This document shows, piece after piece, positions 9,247 through 17,377 of a DNA stretch of 64,000 nt. The notes below the pieces were generated by a model. It had not been told where the DNA came from. It did no database searches and was given only the letters and a program-made list of their open reading frames with translations. Within the stretch, counting starts at the first letter, position 1; each line of letters begins with the position of its first letter. Source of the DNA: WHSW01 sp963821025. Its GTDB lineage: Bacteria > Actinomycetota > Thermoleophilia > Solirubrobacterales > 70-9. Position numbers and translations under genes: made by a program. The stretch is from assembly GCA_963821025.1 (NCBI GenBank), contig CAWGCG010000003.1, positions 1,054,001 to 1,118,000 on the forward strand, given 5' to 3'.

Positions 9247-9600
9247 TCAACGCCTGCGTGGGCGGCCCGCCCCCGGCATCCGTGGGATCACCGGGAAACG
9301 CCGCTCGGGCAGCTCGGGCTCGGCCAGCGCCGGGGCCTCGGCGTTCAGCGCGGCGGCCAGCCGGGGCCAAAACTCCGGTCCGGCGACGGCGCCGTCGCCG
9401 GTGGCGATGAAGCCCGCCAGCCACTCCTCCAGGGGCTGCCCGCGATAGCCCGGGAGCGCTCGGTAGGCCTCGACATAGGCGACAAGCAGCGCCCGCTCGT
9501 CGGCGGCGCCGGCGCTGAGCCGATCGTGATGAGGCCGGACCAGGTCGATGAAGGCACCGGGATCGCCGGCGCGAGCGCGCTCGAGGACCGGGTCGGTCAT
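9247..9600 (-). CDS. Small sigma-70-region-2-like protein
   Basis: 117 residues. The N-terminal stretch MTDPVLERARAGDPGAFIDLVRPHHDRL resembles the start of ECF sigma factors (ARAGDxxAFxxLVRPH), but regions 2.4 and 4 are absent and the C-terminus is Pro/Arg rich, so it cannot act as a complete sigma factor. It ends 14 nt before the DUF11 gene start, suggesting a two-gene unit (possibly a degenerate sigma with its surface-protein target). The frame is open upstream to the clpP stop; the ATG at 9600 was taken. Confidence 0.5.
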   Translation of the reverse strand: MTDPVLERARAGDPGAFIDLVRPHHDRLSAGAADERALLVAYVEAYRALPGYRGQPLEEWLAGFIATGDGAVAGPEFWPRLAAALNAEAPALAEPELPERRFPVIPRMPGAGRPRRR

Positions 9601-9720
9601 CGCCGGCCCTCGGCCCGGCGCCGGATCGCCGCGAGCCAGTTCGTAGACGAGGTCGAGGCGCTCACCTCGCAGCGGTGTCGCGCGCGAAACTCGGGCTCTG
9701 GAATCGGCGCCCGGATCGAG

Positions 9721-10305
9721 CTAATGGTGCTCGATCACGCGGTCGACGATCGAGTACTCGACCGCCTCCTCGGCGGACATGAAGTAGTCGCGATCGGTGT
9801 CCTGCGTGACCTTTTCGAACGGCTGGCCGGTGTGCTTGGCGATGATCTCGTCGAGGCGCCGGCGGACATCGATGATCTCCTTCGCGTGGATCTCGATGTC
9901 GGTCGCCTGGCCCTGGAAGCCGGCGGAGACCTGGTGGATGAGGATCTTGGAATTGGGCGTCGCCATCCGCTTGCCATGAGCCCCGCCGGCGAGCAGCAGC
10001 GCCCCCATGCTCATCGCGACGCCGACGCAGATCGTCTGCACGTCGGGCTTGATGTACTGCATCGTGTCGTAGATCGCCAGCCCCGCGTAGACGGATCCGC
10101 CGGGCGAGTTGACGTAGATCGAGACGTCCTTGTCGGGGTCCTCGGACTCGAGGTGGATCAGCTGGGCGACGATCAGGTTGGCGATGTCCTCGGTCACGGG
10201 GGTGCCGAGGAAGATGATCCGCTCGTTGAGCAGGCGCGAGTAGATGTCGAACGCACGCTCGCCGCGCGACGTCTGCTCGACCACCATTGGCACCAGTGGG
10301 CTCAT
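9721..10305 (-). CDS. clpP: ATP-dependent Clp protease proteolytic subunit ClpP
   Basis: 194 residues, normal length. The catalytic triad is visible: Ser99 in GVAMSMGALLL, His124 in SKILIHQVSAG and an Asp near 173 in TDRDYFMSAEEA. The N-terminal MVVEQTSRGERAFDIYSRLL and NSPGGSVYAGLAIYD oxyanion region are canonical. It forms the barrel peptidase working with ClpX. It lies 37 nt downstream of tig on the same strand, the common tig-clpP order. Confidence 0.98.
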   Translation of the reverse strand: MSPLVPMVVEQTSRGERAFDIYSRLLNERIIFLGTPVTEDIANLIVAQLIHLESEDPDKDVSIYVNSPGGSVYAGLAIYDTMQYIKPDVQTICVGVAMSMGALLLAGGAHGKRMATPNSKILIHQVSAGFQGQATDIEIHAKEIIDVRRRLDEIIAKHTGQPFEKVTQDTDRDYFMSAEEAVEYSIVDRVIEHH

Positions 10306-10342
10306 CGGCGGATGAGTGTATAGAAGCGGCTCGGCCTTCTTT

Positions 10343-11755
10343 TCAGGAACCGCCGCCCGGGGTCCACAGCCTCCCGGGCTCGGGCGTCGCCGCCGTTGGC
10401 GCCTCGGCCGGGGTCGCCTGCTCGCCCTTCTCGGGCGTCCAGATCTGCTCGCGAGCGGCCGCCTGCTCCATCGGGATCGGCTTCGCCGACTCGGCGATCA
10501 GATCGGCGGCCATTCGCAGGCGAACCTCGTCGCGCAGCAGATTGTCGCGCCCGCTCTGCTTCAGCCGGGCGAGCAGCTTCGCCGGGTCGTTCTTGCCCTC
10601 GCCCGGCCCGAGCGCCTCGAGCAGCTGGTCGTCGCCGGGCTCGATTTGCTCGGCATCGGCGACGGCCTCGAGCACCGCCTCGCGACGCAGCGCCCGCTCG
10701 GCGTCCTCCTCGGCGTCGTCGATCAGCTCGTGACGATCCTTGCCCTGCATCTGGGCATATGCCTGTGGGTCAATCCCGCGCGCGGTCAGCTGGCGCTCGA
10801 TCCGCTCCCACATCTCGTGGGCGCGGGCGTGGATCAGATCGTGCGGGATCTCGAGCCTGGCGTTGGCGGCGACCGCATCGACCGCCGCCTCGCGAAAGTC
10901 GGCCTCCGCGCGCTGGTCGAGGGCGGTCGCGAGCCGCGACTCGATCTCCGAGCGCAGCTCCGCGAGCGTTTCGAACTCCGACGCCTCGGCGGCGAAGTCG
11001 TCGTCGAGCTCCGGCAGGCTCTTCTCGCGCACCTCCTTCACAGCGACCGCGAAGCTCGCCGTCTTGCCGGCGACCTCGGCCGGCTGGTGATCGTCGGGGA
11101 AGGCCACCTCGACGATGCGCTCGTCGCCGGCCGCGGCGCCCGCGAGCTCGGCGTCGAACTCGGGCAGCAGGCCCTCGGCTCCGAGCTCGATCACGAAGTC
11201 GCGCGAAGCCGAGCCCTCGAACGGCTCGCCGTCGATCGTGCCCTCGAAGTCGATCACGACCGCGTCGCCGGTAGCGGCCGGGCGCTCGACCGGGCTCAGA
11301 CTGCCGAACCCGGCCTGCAGGCGCTCGAGCTCGGCGTCGATCGCGTCTTCAGGCACCCGGGCGGTCGCTCGTCCGACCTCGAGCTCACGGTAGGCGCCCA
11401 GCTCGGCGCTCGGTCGAACCCCGACCTCGATCGTGAAGGCGAGGTCCTGACCCTCGTCGGGAAGGTCGCCGACGTCGAGCTGCGGCTCGCCGATGGGGGT
11501 CACGCCGGTTTCCAACAGCGCCCGCTCGTACCACTCCGGGAGCCCCTCGCGAAGCGCCTGCTCGACCACCGCGTCGCGGCCGATCCGCTGGATCACGAGC
11601 TCCGCCGGGACCTTGCCCTTGCGAAAGCCCGGCAGCTTCATCTCGCCGGCGAGGCTCTTCGCCGCCCGCCCTATCCGCTTGTCCACCTGATCTGCGTCGA
11701 CCGCGACGTCGATCTTGACCCGCGACTCGGGCAGCTCTGTGACCGTGGTCTTCAC
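10343..11755 (-). CDS. tig: Trigger factor (ribosome-associated chaperone, PPIase)
   Basis: 470 residues. The N-terminal ribosome-binding domain includes GFRKGKVPAELVIQRIG (the G-F-R-x-G-K signature), the central FKBP-type peptidyl-prolyl isomerase domain is near residues 160-245 (GDAVVIDFEGTIDGEPFEG), and a helical C-terminal chaperone domain follows. The C-terminal tail is Pro/Ala/Thr rich (TPAEAPTAATPEPGRL). It handles nascent chains at the ribosome exit. It heads the tig-clpP transcript and is divergent from the aldo/keto reductase gene with 36 nt between. Confidence 0.97.
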   Translation of the reverse strand: MKTTVTELPESRVKIDVAVDADQVDKRIGRAAKSLAGEMKLPGFRKGKVPAELVIQRIGRDAVVEQALREGLPEWYERALLETGVTPIGEPQLDVGDLPDEGQDLAFTIEVGVRPSAELGAYRELEVGRATARVPEDAIDAELERLQAGFGSLSPVERPAATGDAVVIDFEGTIDGEPFEGSASRDFVIELGAEGLLPEFDAELAGAAAGDERIVEVAFPDDHQPAEVAGKTASFAVAVKEVREKSLPELDDDFAAEASEFETLAELRSEIESRLATALDQRAEADFREAAVDAVAANARLEIPHDLIHARAHEMWERIERQLTARGIDPQAYAQMQGKDRHELIDDAEEDAERALRREAVLEAVADAEQIEPGDDQLLEALGPGEGKNDPAKLLARLKQSGRDNLLRDEVRLRMAADLIAESAKPIPMEQAAAREQIWTPEKGEQATPAEAPTAATPEPGRLWTPGGGS

Positions 11756-11791
11756 CCGCCGACAAGTTAGCGACCGCTACCGTTTCGCCCG

Positions 11792-12925
11792 ATGGAGCTC
11801 GGACGGACGGCGATCGGGACCTGGAGCGGTGGGCGCTTCATGCACTTCGGCGAGCCGCTCGACGAGGACCGCCTCGCGGAGCTTTATCGACCCGGCGACG
11901 GCCTCCACACCCTGCTCACCGCCGACGTCTACGGTGAGGGCGGCGCCGACGAGTTGCTCGGCCGCGCGCTCCACGGCCTCGCCCGCGACTCCTACTGCGT
12001 CGCCGGGGCGATCGGCCACGACTTCGTCACCGGCGAGCGCGACGGGCCGCGCGGCTTCCCGCGGTTCACGGATCCGCGCCTGCGCGGCCCCGACGACTAC
12101 GACGGCTACCTGCGCCGGGCGACGGAGGCCAGCCTCGAGCGGGTCGGCTGCGGGCATTTCGACTTGCTCTTGTTGCACAACCCCGACCGGATCGGCTACT
12201 CGTCCGAGCGCGTGTGGTCGGCGATGGCGGGCCTTCGCGAGACCGGCCTCACCGAGGCGATCGGGATCGCTCCCGGACCCGCCAACGGATTCACCCTCGA
12301 CCTGATCGAGTGTCTGGAGCGCTTCGGCGGGCAGATCGATTGGGCGATGGTGATCCTCAACCCGCTCGAGCCCTGGCCGGGCGAGCTCTGCCTCGATGCC
12401 GCCGAGGCCGCCGGCGTGCGGGTGATCACCCGGGTGGTCGACTACGGCGGCCTGTTCTGGGGCGACGTGGCCGACGAAGACTTTGCCGAGCACGACCATC
12501 GCCGCTTTCGCCCGGCGGGTTGGGTCGAGGCCGGGCGCGAGCGAATCGAGCGGATGCGCCCGATCGCCGAGCGCGCCGGGCTCACCCCCCTGCAGCTCGC
12601 CTGCCAGTGGAACCTCGCCCACCCGGCGGTCGGCTGCGCGGCGCCGACCCTGATCCAGGAGGCAGGCCCGCGGGCGCGAGCGATCGAGGACAAACGGCGC
12701 GAGCTGGCCGCGCTTCCAGCGCAGCGCTTGGGCGAGATCGAGGTCGAGGAGATCCGGGCGATCGGCGACAACGCGGGCTCGATGGCGCTCAAGGGCGCCA
12801 GCCCCGATCACGAGGGCTCAGAACGCGCCGACCGCTGGCCGCTCACCGACGAGCTGATCGAGCGCGGCCGGCGCTGGGGAATCGAGGCCGGCCGCGACCT
12901 GCGACGCCACGCCCCGGTTGGATGA
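11792..12925 (+). CDS. Aldo/keto reductase family protein
   Basis: 377 residues with the TIM-barrel order of the AKR family: GTWSGGRF at the N-terminus, TADVYGEGGADELLGRAL (Asp and Tyr of the catalytic tetrad), FDLLLLHNPDRIGY (catalytic His), and LQLACQWNLAHPAVGC late in the barrel. The strand that normally provides the catalytic Lys (TKxG) reads YCVAGAIGHD, so the Lys seems absent; activity on carbonyls may be changed. A small membrane-like ORF overlaps its end as ATGA and is probably co-translated. Confidence 0.85.
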   Translation: MELGRTAIGTWSGGRFMHFGEPLDEDRLAELYRPGDGLHTLLTADVYGEGGADELLGRALHGLARDSYCVAGAIGHDFVTGERDGPRGFPRFTDPRLRGPDDYDGYLRRATEASLERVGCGHFDLLLLHNPDRIGYSSERVWSAMAGLRETGLTEAIGIAPGPANGFTLDLIECLERFGGQIDWAMVILNPLEPWPGELCLDAAEAAGVRVITRVVDYGGLFWGDVADEDFAEHDHRRFRPAGWVEAGRERIERMRPIAERAGLTPLQLACQWNLAHPAVGCAAPTLIQEAGPRARAIEDKRRELAALPAQRLGEIEVEEIRAIGDNAGSMALKGASPDHEGSERADRWPLTDELIERGRRWGIEAGRDLRRHAPVG

Positions 12926-13056
12926 GCGCACCCGAGCGCTTCTTCGCCTGGGTTGTCACCGGACCGGTGGGGCGCTTCATCGCCTTCTTTGCCGATCTCG
13001 GCGTCTTCGGTTGGCGCTGGATCCGCGGACGCGTCGCCTCGCGCGGCGAGCGCTGA
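12922..13056 (+). CDS. Small hydrophobic protein (44 aa)
   Basis: ATG 12922 overlaps the TGA of the aldo/keto reductase. The peptide MSAPERFFAWVVTGPVGRF continues through IAFFADLGVFGWRWI to RGRVASRGER: one aromatic-rich amphipathic or membrane segment with a basic tail. No family is recognised. Codon use matches the neighbours and the ATGA overlap supports translation. Confidence 0.6.
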   Translation: MSAPERFFAWVVTGPVGRFIAFFADLGVFGWRWIRGRVASRGER

Positions 13057-13063
13057 GCTCGAG

Positions 13064-14560
13064 CTACTGCTCGCCGGCGTAGCCGAGGATCGAGCGGTCG
13101 ATCAGCCACTCGACCGGCGCCCGGTCGTCGGTGTAGACGGCGCCGCCATCGAGCGGCGGGCCCAGCCGCGCGGCGTCGATTCGCGCGAGCTCGGCGAGCG
13201 CCCCCCGCAGCCGCGTCTCGGCCGCCTCGGCCAGCCGCCTCGCCGACGCTGGGGCCTCGCTGCCGAGCAGCAGCGTGTTGGTCTGCTCGGCCGGATCGCG
13301 CAGGACGGTCGGGAAGACCGCCTCCATCGTCCTCCCGACGACCTGCTCGAAGGTGTCGATGCCCTCGGGATGACCGACGTTGACGACGACCACCCCGCCC
13401 GGCGCCAAGCGGTCGCGAGCGAGCTCGAAGAACTCCTTGGTCGCCATGTAGAAGGGGATGTAGGGCTGGCGATAGGCGTCGACGACGATCAGGTCATAAC
13501 CACCGGCCGAGCGTCGCAGCCAGGGTCGGGCGTCCTCGTTGTAGACGGTCAGCTTCTCGTTCGAGCCCATGTCGAAGTAGCGCCGGCCGATCTCCTCGAG
13601 CTTCGGGTCGATCTCCACCCCGTCGACGCGGGTCTCGGGGAAGAAGTGGCCGAACCCGCGGGCGATCGTCCCGGCGGCATTACCGAGGACCGCGACCCGA
13701 GCCGGCGGCCGCTCGCGGGTCGCGAACGGCAAGACCAGGAAGCTGTCCCAGTAGTCGGCCGTGAGATAGCCCCGCGCCGGCAGGAAGGAGTGGATCGCCT
13801 GGCCCTCGTTGAGCTCGAGCAGGCGGTCGCCGTCGTCCTCCTCGACCACGCGGATGTATTGCTGCTCGGATTCGCCCTCATAGAGAATCTCGCCCTCGTC
13901 GGCCGCCTTGATCGCTCCGAGCGGCAGCGCGATCACCGCGGCCAGCGCCGCGGGCATCGCTGCGAACCGCCAGCCGAGCCCGGCGGCGCCGACCAGCGCC
14001 AGCGCCAGGGCGAAGACGAGGAAGGTGCGCTGGGTGCCGGCGAATGGGATCAGCACCAGCGCGGCGAGCATGGTTCCGACCAGCGACCCCGCGGTCGAGA
14101 TCGCGTACAGCCGGCCGGCCACCTGGCCGGCGTGGGCTACGTCCTCGACCCCGAGCCGGATCGCCCAGGGCGCGCAGGTGCCCAGCACCAGCACCGGAAC
14201 CGCGATCAAGAACAGGACCGCGAACAGCGAGCCGACGAAGGCCCCGGCCTCGATCTCGTCGAGCGCTCCAACCGAGAGCTCGAAGAACGGCCTGGCGACG
14301 AACGGGACGATCGCCAACAGCAGCGCCCCAAGCATCACCGCCAGGCAGAGGGCTCGAAGCTCGGGACGGCGGTCGGCGAGCCGGCCGCCGAGCCAGTAGC
14401 CGATCGAGAGCGCGACGAGGACGACGCCGATCGTGTTCGCCCAGACGATCGTCGAGGCGCCGAAGAACGGCGCCATCAGCCGCGCCGCGGCGATCTCCGC
14501 CCCCAGGGTCGAGATGCCGACGACGAAGACCAGCAGGTAGAGGTAACGGTTGTGGGTCAT
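13064..14560 (-). CDS. Fused membrane / spermidine-synthase-like protein
   Basis: 498 residues. The first half has about six or seven transmembrane helices (YLYLLVFVVGISTLGAEIAA, GVVLVALSIGYWLGGRLAD). The second half is a Rossmann methyltransferase/aminopropyltransferase-like domain with VAVLGNAAGTIARGF (nucleotide loop), VDGVEIDPKLEEIGRRYF, and YDLIVVDAYRQPYIPFYM in the position of the spermidine synthase DAY/DS motif. Polyamine synthase activity is uncertain in such fusions. The start overlaps the upstream ctaG-like gene as ATGA. Confidence 0.88.
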   Translation of the reverse strand: MTHNRYLYLLVFVVGISTLGAEIAAARLMAPFFGASTIVWANTIGVVLVALSIGYWLGGRLADRRPELRALCLAVMLGALLLAIVPFVARPFFELSVGALDEIEAGAFVGSLFAVLFLIAVPVLVLGTCAPWAIRLGVEDVAHAGQVAGRLYAISTAGSLVGTMLAALVLIPFAGTQRTFLVFALALALVGAAGLGWRFAAMPAALAAVIALPLGAIKAADEGEILYEGESEQQYIRVVEEDDGDRLLELNEGQAIHSFLPARGYLTADYWDSFLVLPFATRERPPARVAVLGNAAGTIARGFGHFFPETRVDGVEIDPKLEEIGRRYFDMGSNEKLTVYNEDARPWLRRSAGGYDLIVVDAYRQPYIPFYMATKEFFELARDRLAPGGVVVVNVGHPEGIDTFEQVVGRTMEAVFPTVLRDPAEQTNTLLLGSEAPASARRLAEAAETRLRGALAELARIDAARLGPPLDGGAVYTDDRAPVEWLIDRSILGYAGEQ

Positions 14561-15420
14561 GCGCCGCCCCGCAGGATGCGCTCACGCAGCCGCCTCCCCT
14601 CCCCGGCGGCGACCGCGCGCGCGGCCCTCGCCGGGTCGAGCTCGAACCCGTGCGACTCGGCGAGCTCGATCAGCTCCTGCTTCTCGACGCTGCGATTGGC
14701 GGCGCGAAAGAAGACCCAGGTGAACAGGCCGAGAGTTATCGCCCCGGTCCAGATCATCATCAGGTTGCCGGCGGCGCCCTGATCGGCGAGCGGCCCGATC
14801 CCCCACTCGGCCTGGCCGGGCGCATAGTCGGGGTAGAGGACCGTGCCCGACCAGATCAAGACGTTGGCGAGCACGGCCTCGAGCAGGCGGACGATGATGA
14901 TGTAGACGAGCATCGCGCCATCGCCGAACCAGGAGGGCTTTGGCAGCGGGCCGACCAGTGGCAACCACATCGCCAGCCCGAAGGTGAAGAAGCCCGCGTG
15001 TTGGGCGAGGTGCAGGAGCTCGCTCGAGAGCACCCCCTGATAGAGCAGGGACAGGTGCCAGATGTAGAGGTTGAGTGCCCAGAGGGGCAGCGCGACGAGG
15101 GGGTTGCCGAGCACCCGAAGCCACGAAAACGGGCGCCGGGCGAGCAGCGGCTGCACGAGCGGGCCGGTGAGCCCGAGGGCAACCAGCAGCCCGGCGAGGT
15201 CGCCGATGAGCAGGTGCTGGGCCATGTGGGCGACGACGATCTCCTCGCCGACGTTCGAGATCGGCGGCACGTCGGCGGCGAGCAGGACCACCACGCCGGC
15301 GGCGAATGAGAGCTGGCGCCAGAGCGCCACCGGGCGCCCCCTGCGCGATAGCGTCGCGACGCGGCGCGCGTAGGCCGCCGCCCCCGCGATCAGCGCCACC
15401 GGCGCGAGCACTTCGATCAT
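14557..15420 (-). CDS. Cytochrome c oxidase assembly protein, CtaG (caa3) type
   Basis: 287 residues from ATG 15420 (an in-frame TTG at 15444 would add 8). Seven or so membrane helices with conserved histidines: VAHMAQHLLIGDLAGLL, LNLYIWHLSLLYQGVL, LLHLAQHAGFFTFGLAMW. This pattern is that of the caa3_CtaG family involved in CuB delivery to oxidase subunit I. It is separate from both oxidase loci at 48-62 kb, and is translationally coupled to the spermidine-synthase-like gene. Confidence 0.88.
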   Translation of the reverse strand: MIEVLAPVALIAGAAAYARRVATLSRRGRPVALWRQLSFAAGVVVLLAADVPPISNVGEEIVVAHMAQHLLIGDLAGLLVALGLTGPLVQPLLARRPFSWLRVLGNPLVALPLWALNLYIWHLSLLYQGVLSSELLHLAQHAGFFTFGLAMWLPLVGPLPKPSWFGDGAMLVYIIIVRLLEAVLANVLIWSGTVLYPDYAPGQAEWGIGPLADQGAAGNLMMIWTGAITLGLFTWVFFRAANRSVEKQELIELAESHGFELDPARAARAVAAGEGRRLRERILRGGA

Positions 15421-15462
15421 CGCCGTGAGCGTAGCGACGGCCAAGGCTTGGCCGGGGGGCTT

Positions 15463-16134
15463 TCAGCCGCGGACGCCGGCCTCCCGCTCAACGATTCGTC
15501 CCTGCACCCGCTCGTCCTCGAACGCCGCCAACTCGGCCCTCAGCTGGGCGGTGGTGGCGAGCCGACCGACCACCCGGCCGACGAACTCCAGGTCGCCCTC
15601 CCATACCCGCAGGCGTGCGTCCAGGGTCGGCGCCTTGAAGAACTCGACCGCGCGTTCGCCGACCTCGGCATAGACCAGGCGCCAGTCGCGGACGTTGGCG
15701 AGCTTGTCGGCGGCGTAGATCGCCGCGGCGTCGGCCCCGGCCCGCTCGACCTCGGCGCGGATCGCGAGCTTGCGTTGCTCCCAGTCGTCGATCGCGGGGT
15801 CCTCGGTCAAGGCGGCGACCAACTCACCCACCTCGACCCCGAAGCTCTCGACGATGTCGCCGACGAGGAGGCCGGAATCCTCGACGACGTCGTGCATCAG
15901 GGCGGCGGCGATCGTCGCCTCGCCGTAGCCCTCGGCGTCGAGCAGGCGGGCGACGTGGATCGGATGCTCGAGGTAGGGCCGCCCGTGACCGCCGCGCGTG
16001 TGGCCGGCGTGGGCGCGTGCGGCGACGAAGAAGGCGAGGCAGAGCCGGTCGGACTCGAGCACGAACTCGGGCGGCTGGAGCCATATTTCGTCGGCGTCCG
16101 CCGGAAGCGCTGGACGCTGCGCGGCCTCCGTCAT
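15463..16134 (-). CDS. HD-domain hydrolase (RelA/SpoT-hydrolase-like)
   Basis: 223 residues. The HD fold has HAGHTRGGHGRPYLEHPIHV, the metal-binding LMHDVVEDSG and LVAALTEDPAID followed by IYAADKLANVRDW, the order of the ppGpp-hydrolase (MESH1-like) HD domain. Synthetase and TGS/ACT domains are missing. It could hydrolyse (p)ppGpp or a related nucleotide; the exact substrate is unproven. Confidence 0.85.
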   Translation of the reverse strand: MTEAAQRPALPADADEIWLQPPEFVLESDRLCLAFFVAARAHAGHTRGGHGRPYLEHPIHVARLLDAEGYGEATIAAALMHDVVEDSGLLVGDIVESFGVEVGELVAALTEDPAIDDWEQRKLAIRAEVERAGADAAAIYAADKLANVRDWRLVYAEVGERAVEFFKAPTLDARLRVWEGDLEFVGRVVGRLATTAQLRAELAAFEDERVQGRIVEREAGVRG

Positions 16135-16206
16135 CGCGTTGATCCTACCCCCAGCAGGGTGAGGACCGGGTACTCCCAGACCCCGGTCGGCCGATCTCGA
16201 TCAGGC

Positions 16207-16791
16207 CTACTGGGCCGGCGCCGGGGGTGGCGGCTGGGTGAACGAGACGGCGACCGGCTCGCGCTCGGCGGCGTTCTCGATCTCGAAGAACTCGCGCTCG
16301 GTGAACCCGCCGCTCTTGGCGACGACCGAGTTCGGGAAGGTCTGGATCTTGGTGTTGTAGCTCTGGACGTTCGAGTTGTAGATTCGCCGTGACGCCTGGA
16401 TCTCGTCCTCGAGCTCCGACAGATTGCGCGAGAGTTGCTGGAAGTTCTCGGTCGCTCGCAGCTCCGGATACTGCTCGGCGACCACCCGCAGCCCACCGAG
16501 CGCCTGGGAGAGCATTCCCTCCGCCTGGCTGGCATCGGCGGGGCCCGAGGCCTGCATCGCCGCGGCCCGCGCCTGGGTTACCTTCTCGAAGGTCTCGCGC
16601 TCGTGCTGGGCATAGCCCTTGACCGTCTCGACCAGGTTCGGGACCAGGTCGTGACGGCGCTTGAGCTGCACGTCGATCCCCGACCAGGACTCGTCGACCC
16701 GGTTGCGAGCGCCGATGATCGAGTTGCGGGTGAGGACGAAGATCAGCCCGATCAGCAGCAGTACCCCGACGACGATCAGCACGATGGTCAT
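16207..16791 (-). CDS. LemA family membrane protein
   Basis: 194 residues: an N-terminal transmembrane helix (MTIVLIVVGVLLLIGLIFVL), the LemA signature NRVDESWSGIDVQLKRRHDLVPNL (shown in part), and the coiled-coil LSQALGGLRVVAEQYPELRA. The C-terminus is Pro/Ala rich. A good ribosome site (AAGGAGG about 10 nt upstream) precedes the ATG. Function of LemA proteins is not well defined; it is 46 nt downstream of an HTH regulator on the same strand. Confidence 0.93.
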   Translation of the reverse strand: MTIVLIVVGVLLLIGLIFVLTRNSIIGARNRVDESWSGIDVQLKRRHDLVPNLVETVKGYAQHERETFEKVTQARAAAMQASGPADASQAEGMLSQALGGLRVVAEQYPELRATENFQQLSRNLSELEDEIQASRRIYNSNVQSYNTKIQTFPNSVVAKSGGFTEREFFEIENAAEREPVAVSFTQPPPPAPAQ

Positions 16792-16837
16792 TTGCGCTCA
16801 GCCTCCTTCAACTGGTTGGCGGCAGCATGATTATCTC

Positions 16838-17326
16838 CTACTCGGCGGTTCCGTCGTCGGCGGAGCCGATCACGGAAAGCCGGCGCAGGGCCGACTCGAC
16901 CAGATCCCGAGGCAGCCCGTGCTCCCCGGCCGCGTCGAGGCGGCCGAGCTCGTAGGCGAGCCCAACCGCGTCGGCGCCGGCGATCGCGCCCTCGACCGCG
17001 GCGGCGTAGGCTGGGCCGTCGGTCTCTCCCGCGGCGGCCAGGCGGCGGAGCTCCGGGATGGCGCTCTCGCGCGGCGGGGTCTGCGCTGCTGCGAAGGTCG
17101 CGGCGCCGGGTTCGGGCGTTCGACGCGGTGGCTGGCCGCTGGGCGTGTAGGTCTCCGCCAGAGCCCCCTGACGGCGCAGTCGGTCGATGTGCTGGTAGAC
17201 GGCGTTGCGGCTGATTCCGATGTCGGTCGCGATCCGCTTGGCCCCGTCACCGCGCTCGAGCCGCTCGAGGACCTCGGTCTGGCGCTTGGTCAGCCGCGCC
17301 AGCGGGCTGTTCGGGTCGACGTTCAT
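16838..17326 (-). CDS. HTH transcriptional regulator, probably autoregulated
   Basis: 162 residues. The N-terminal half has LTKRQTEVLERLERGDGAKRIATDIGISRNAVYQHIDRL (residues about 12-50), a helix-turn-helix of the LuxR/sigma-4 type. The rest is Ala rich without a recognised sensor domain. The start has no room for a leader: a TATACT box is 7 nt upstream, and a perfect palindrome lies over the -35 region (see 17334-17360). It may control itself and the downstream lemA. Confidence 0.8.
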   Translation of the reverse strand: MNVDPNSPLARLTKRQTEVLERLERGDGAKRIATDIGISRNAVYQHIDRLRRQGALAETYTPSGQPPRRTPEPGAATFAAAQTPPRESAIPELRRLAAAGETDGPAYAAAVEGAIAGADAVGLAYELGRLDAAGEHGLPRDLVESALRRLSVIGSADDGTAE

Positions 17327-17333
17327 CCTTGGC

Positions 17334-17360
17334 AGTATAGGTTATTGCCAACGTTGGCAA
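17334..17360 (-). promoter_or_regulatory. Leaderless promoter with perfect palindromic operator
   Basis: On the minus strand TATACT (17339-17334) is a near-consensus -10 box; transcription should begin at or next to the ATG at 17326. The 16-nt perfect palindrome TTGCCAACGTTGGCAA (17345-17360) covers the -35 position (TTGCCA, 15-nt spacer, or TTTGCC, 16-nt spacer), so a dimeric repressor bound there would exclude RNA polymerase. The adjacent HTH gene is the obvious source of that repressor. Confidence 0.7.
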
Positions 17361-17377
17361 ATCCTCGGCACTGGTCG

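Noticed and set aside
8030..9448. Long plus-strand ORF (472 codons) opposite the DUF11 gene
   Set aside because: Arg/Gly/Asp-rich composition typical of antisense reading of a GC-rich gene; the minus strand has a signal peptide and DUF11 domain.
12953..14782. 609-codon plus-strand ORF opposite the spermidine-synthase-like gene
   Set aside because: Low-complexity Arg/Gln/Asp composition and no domain; shadow of the minus-strand gene.
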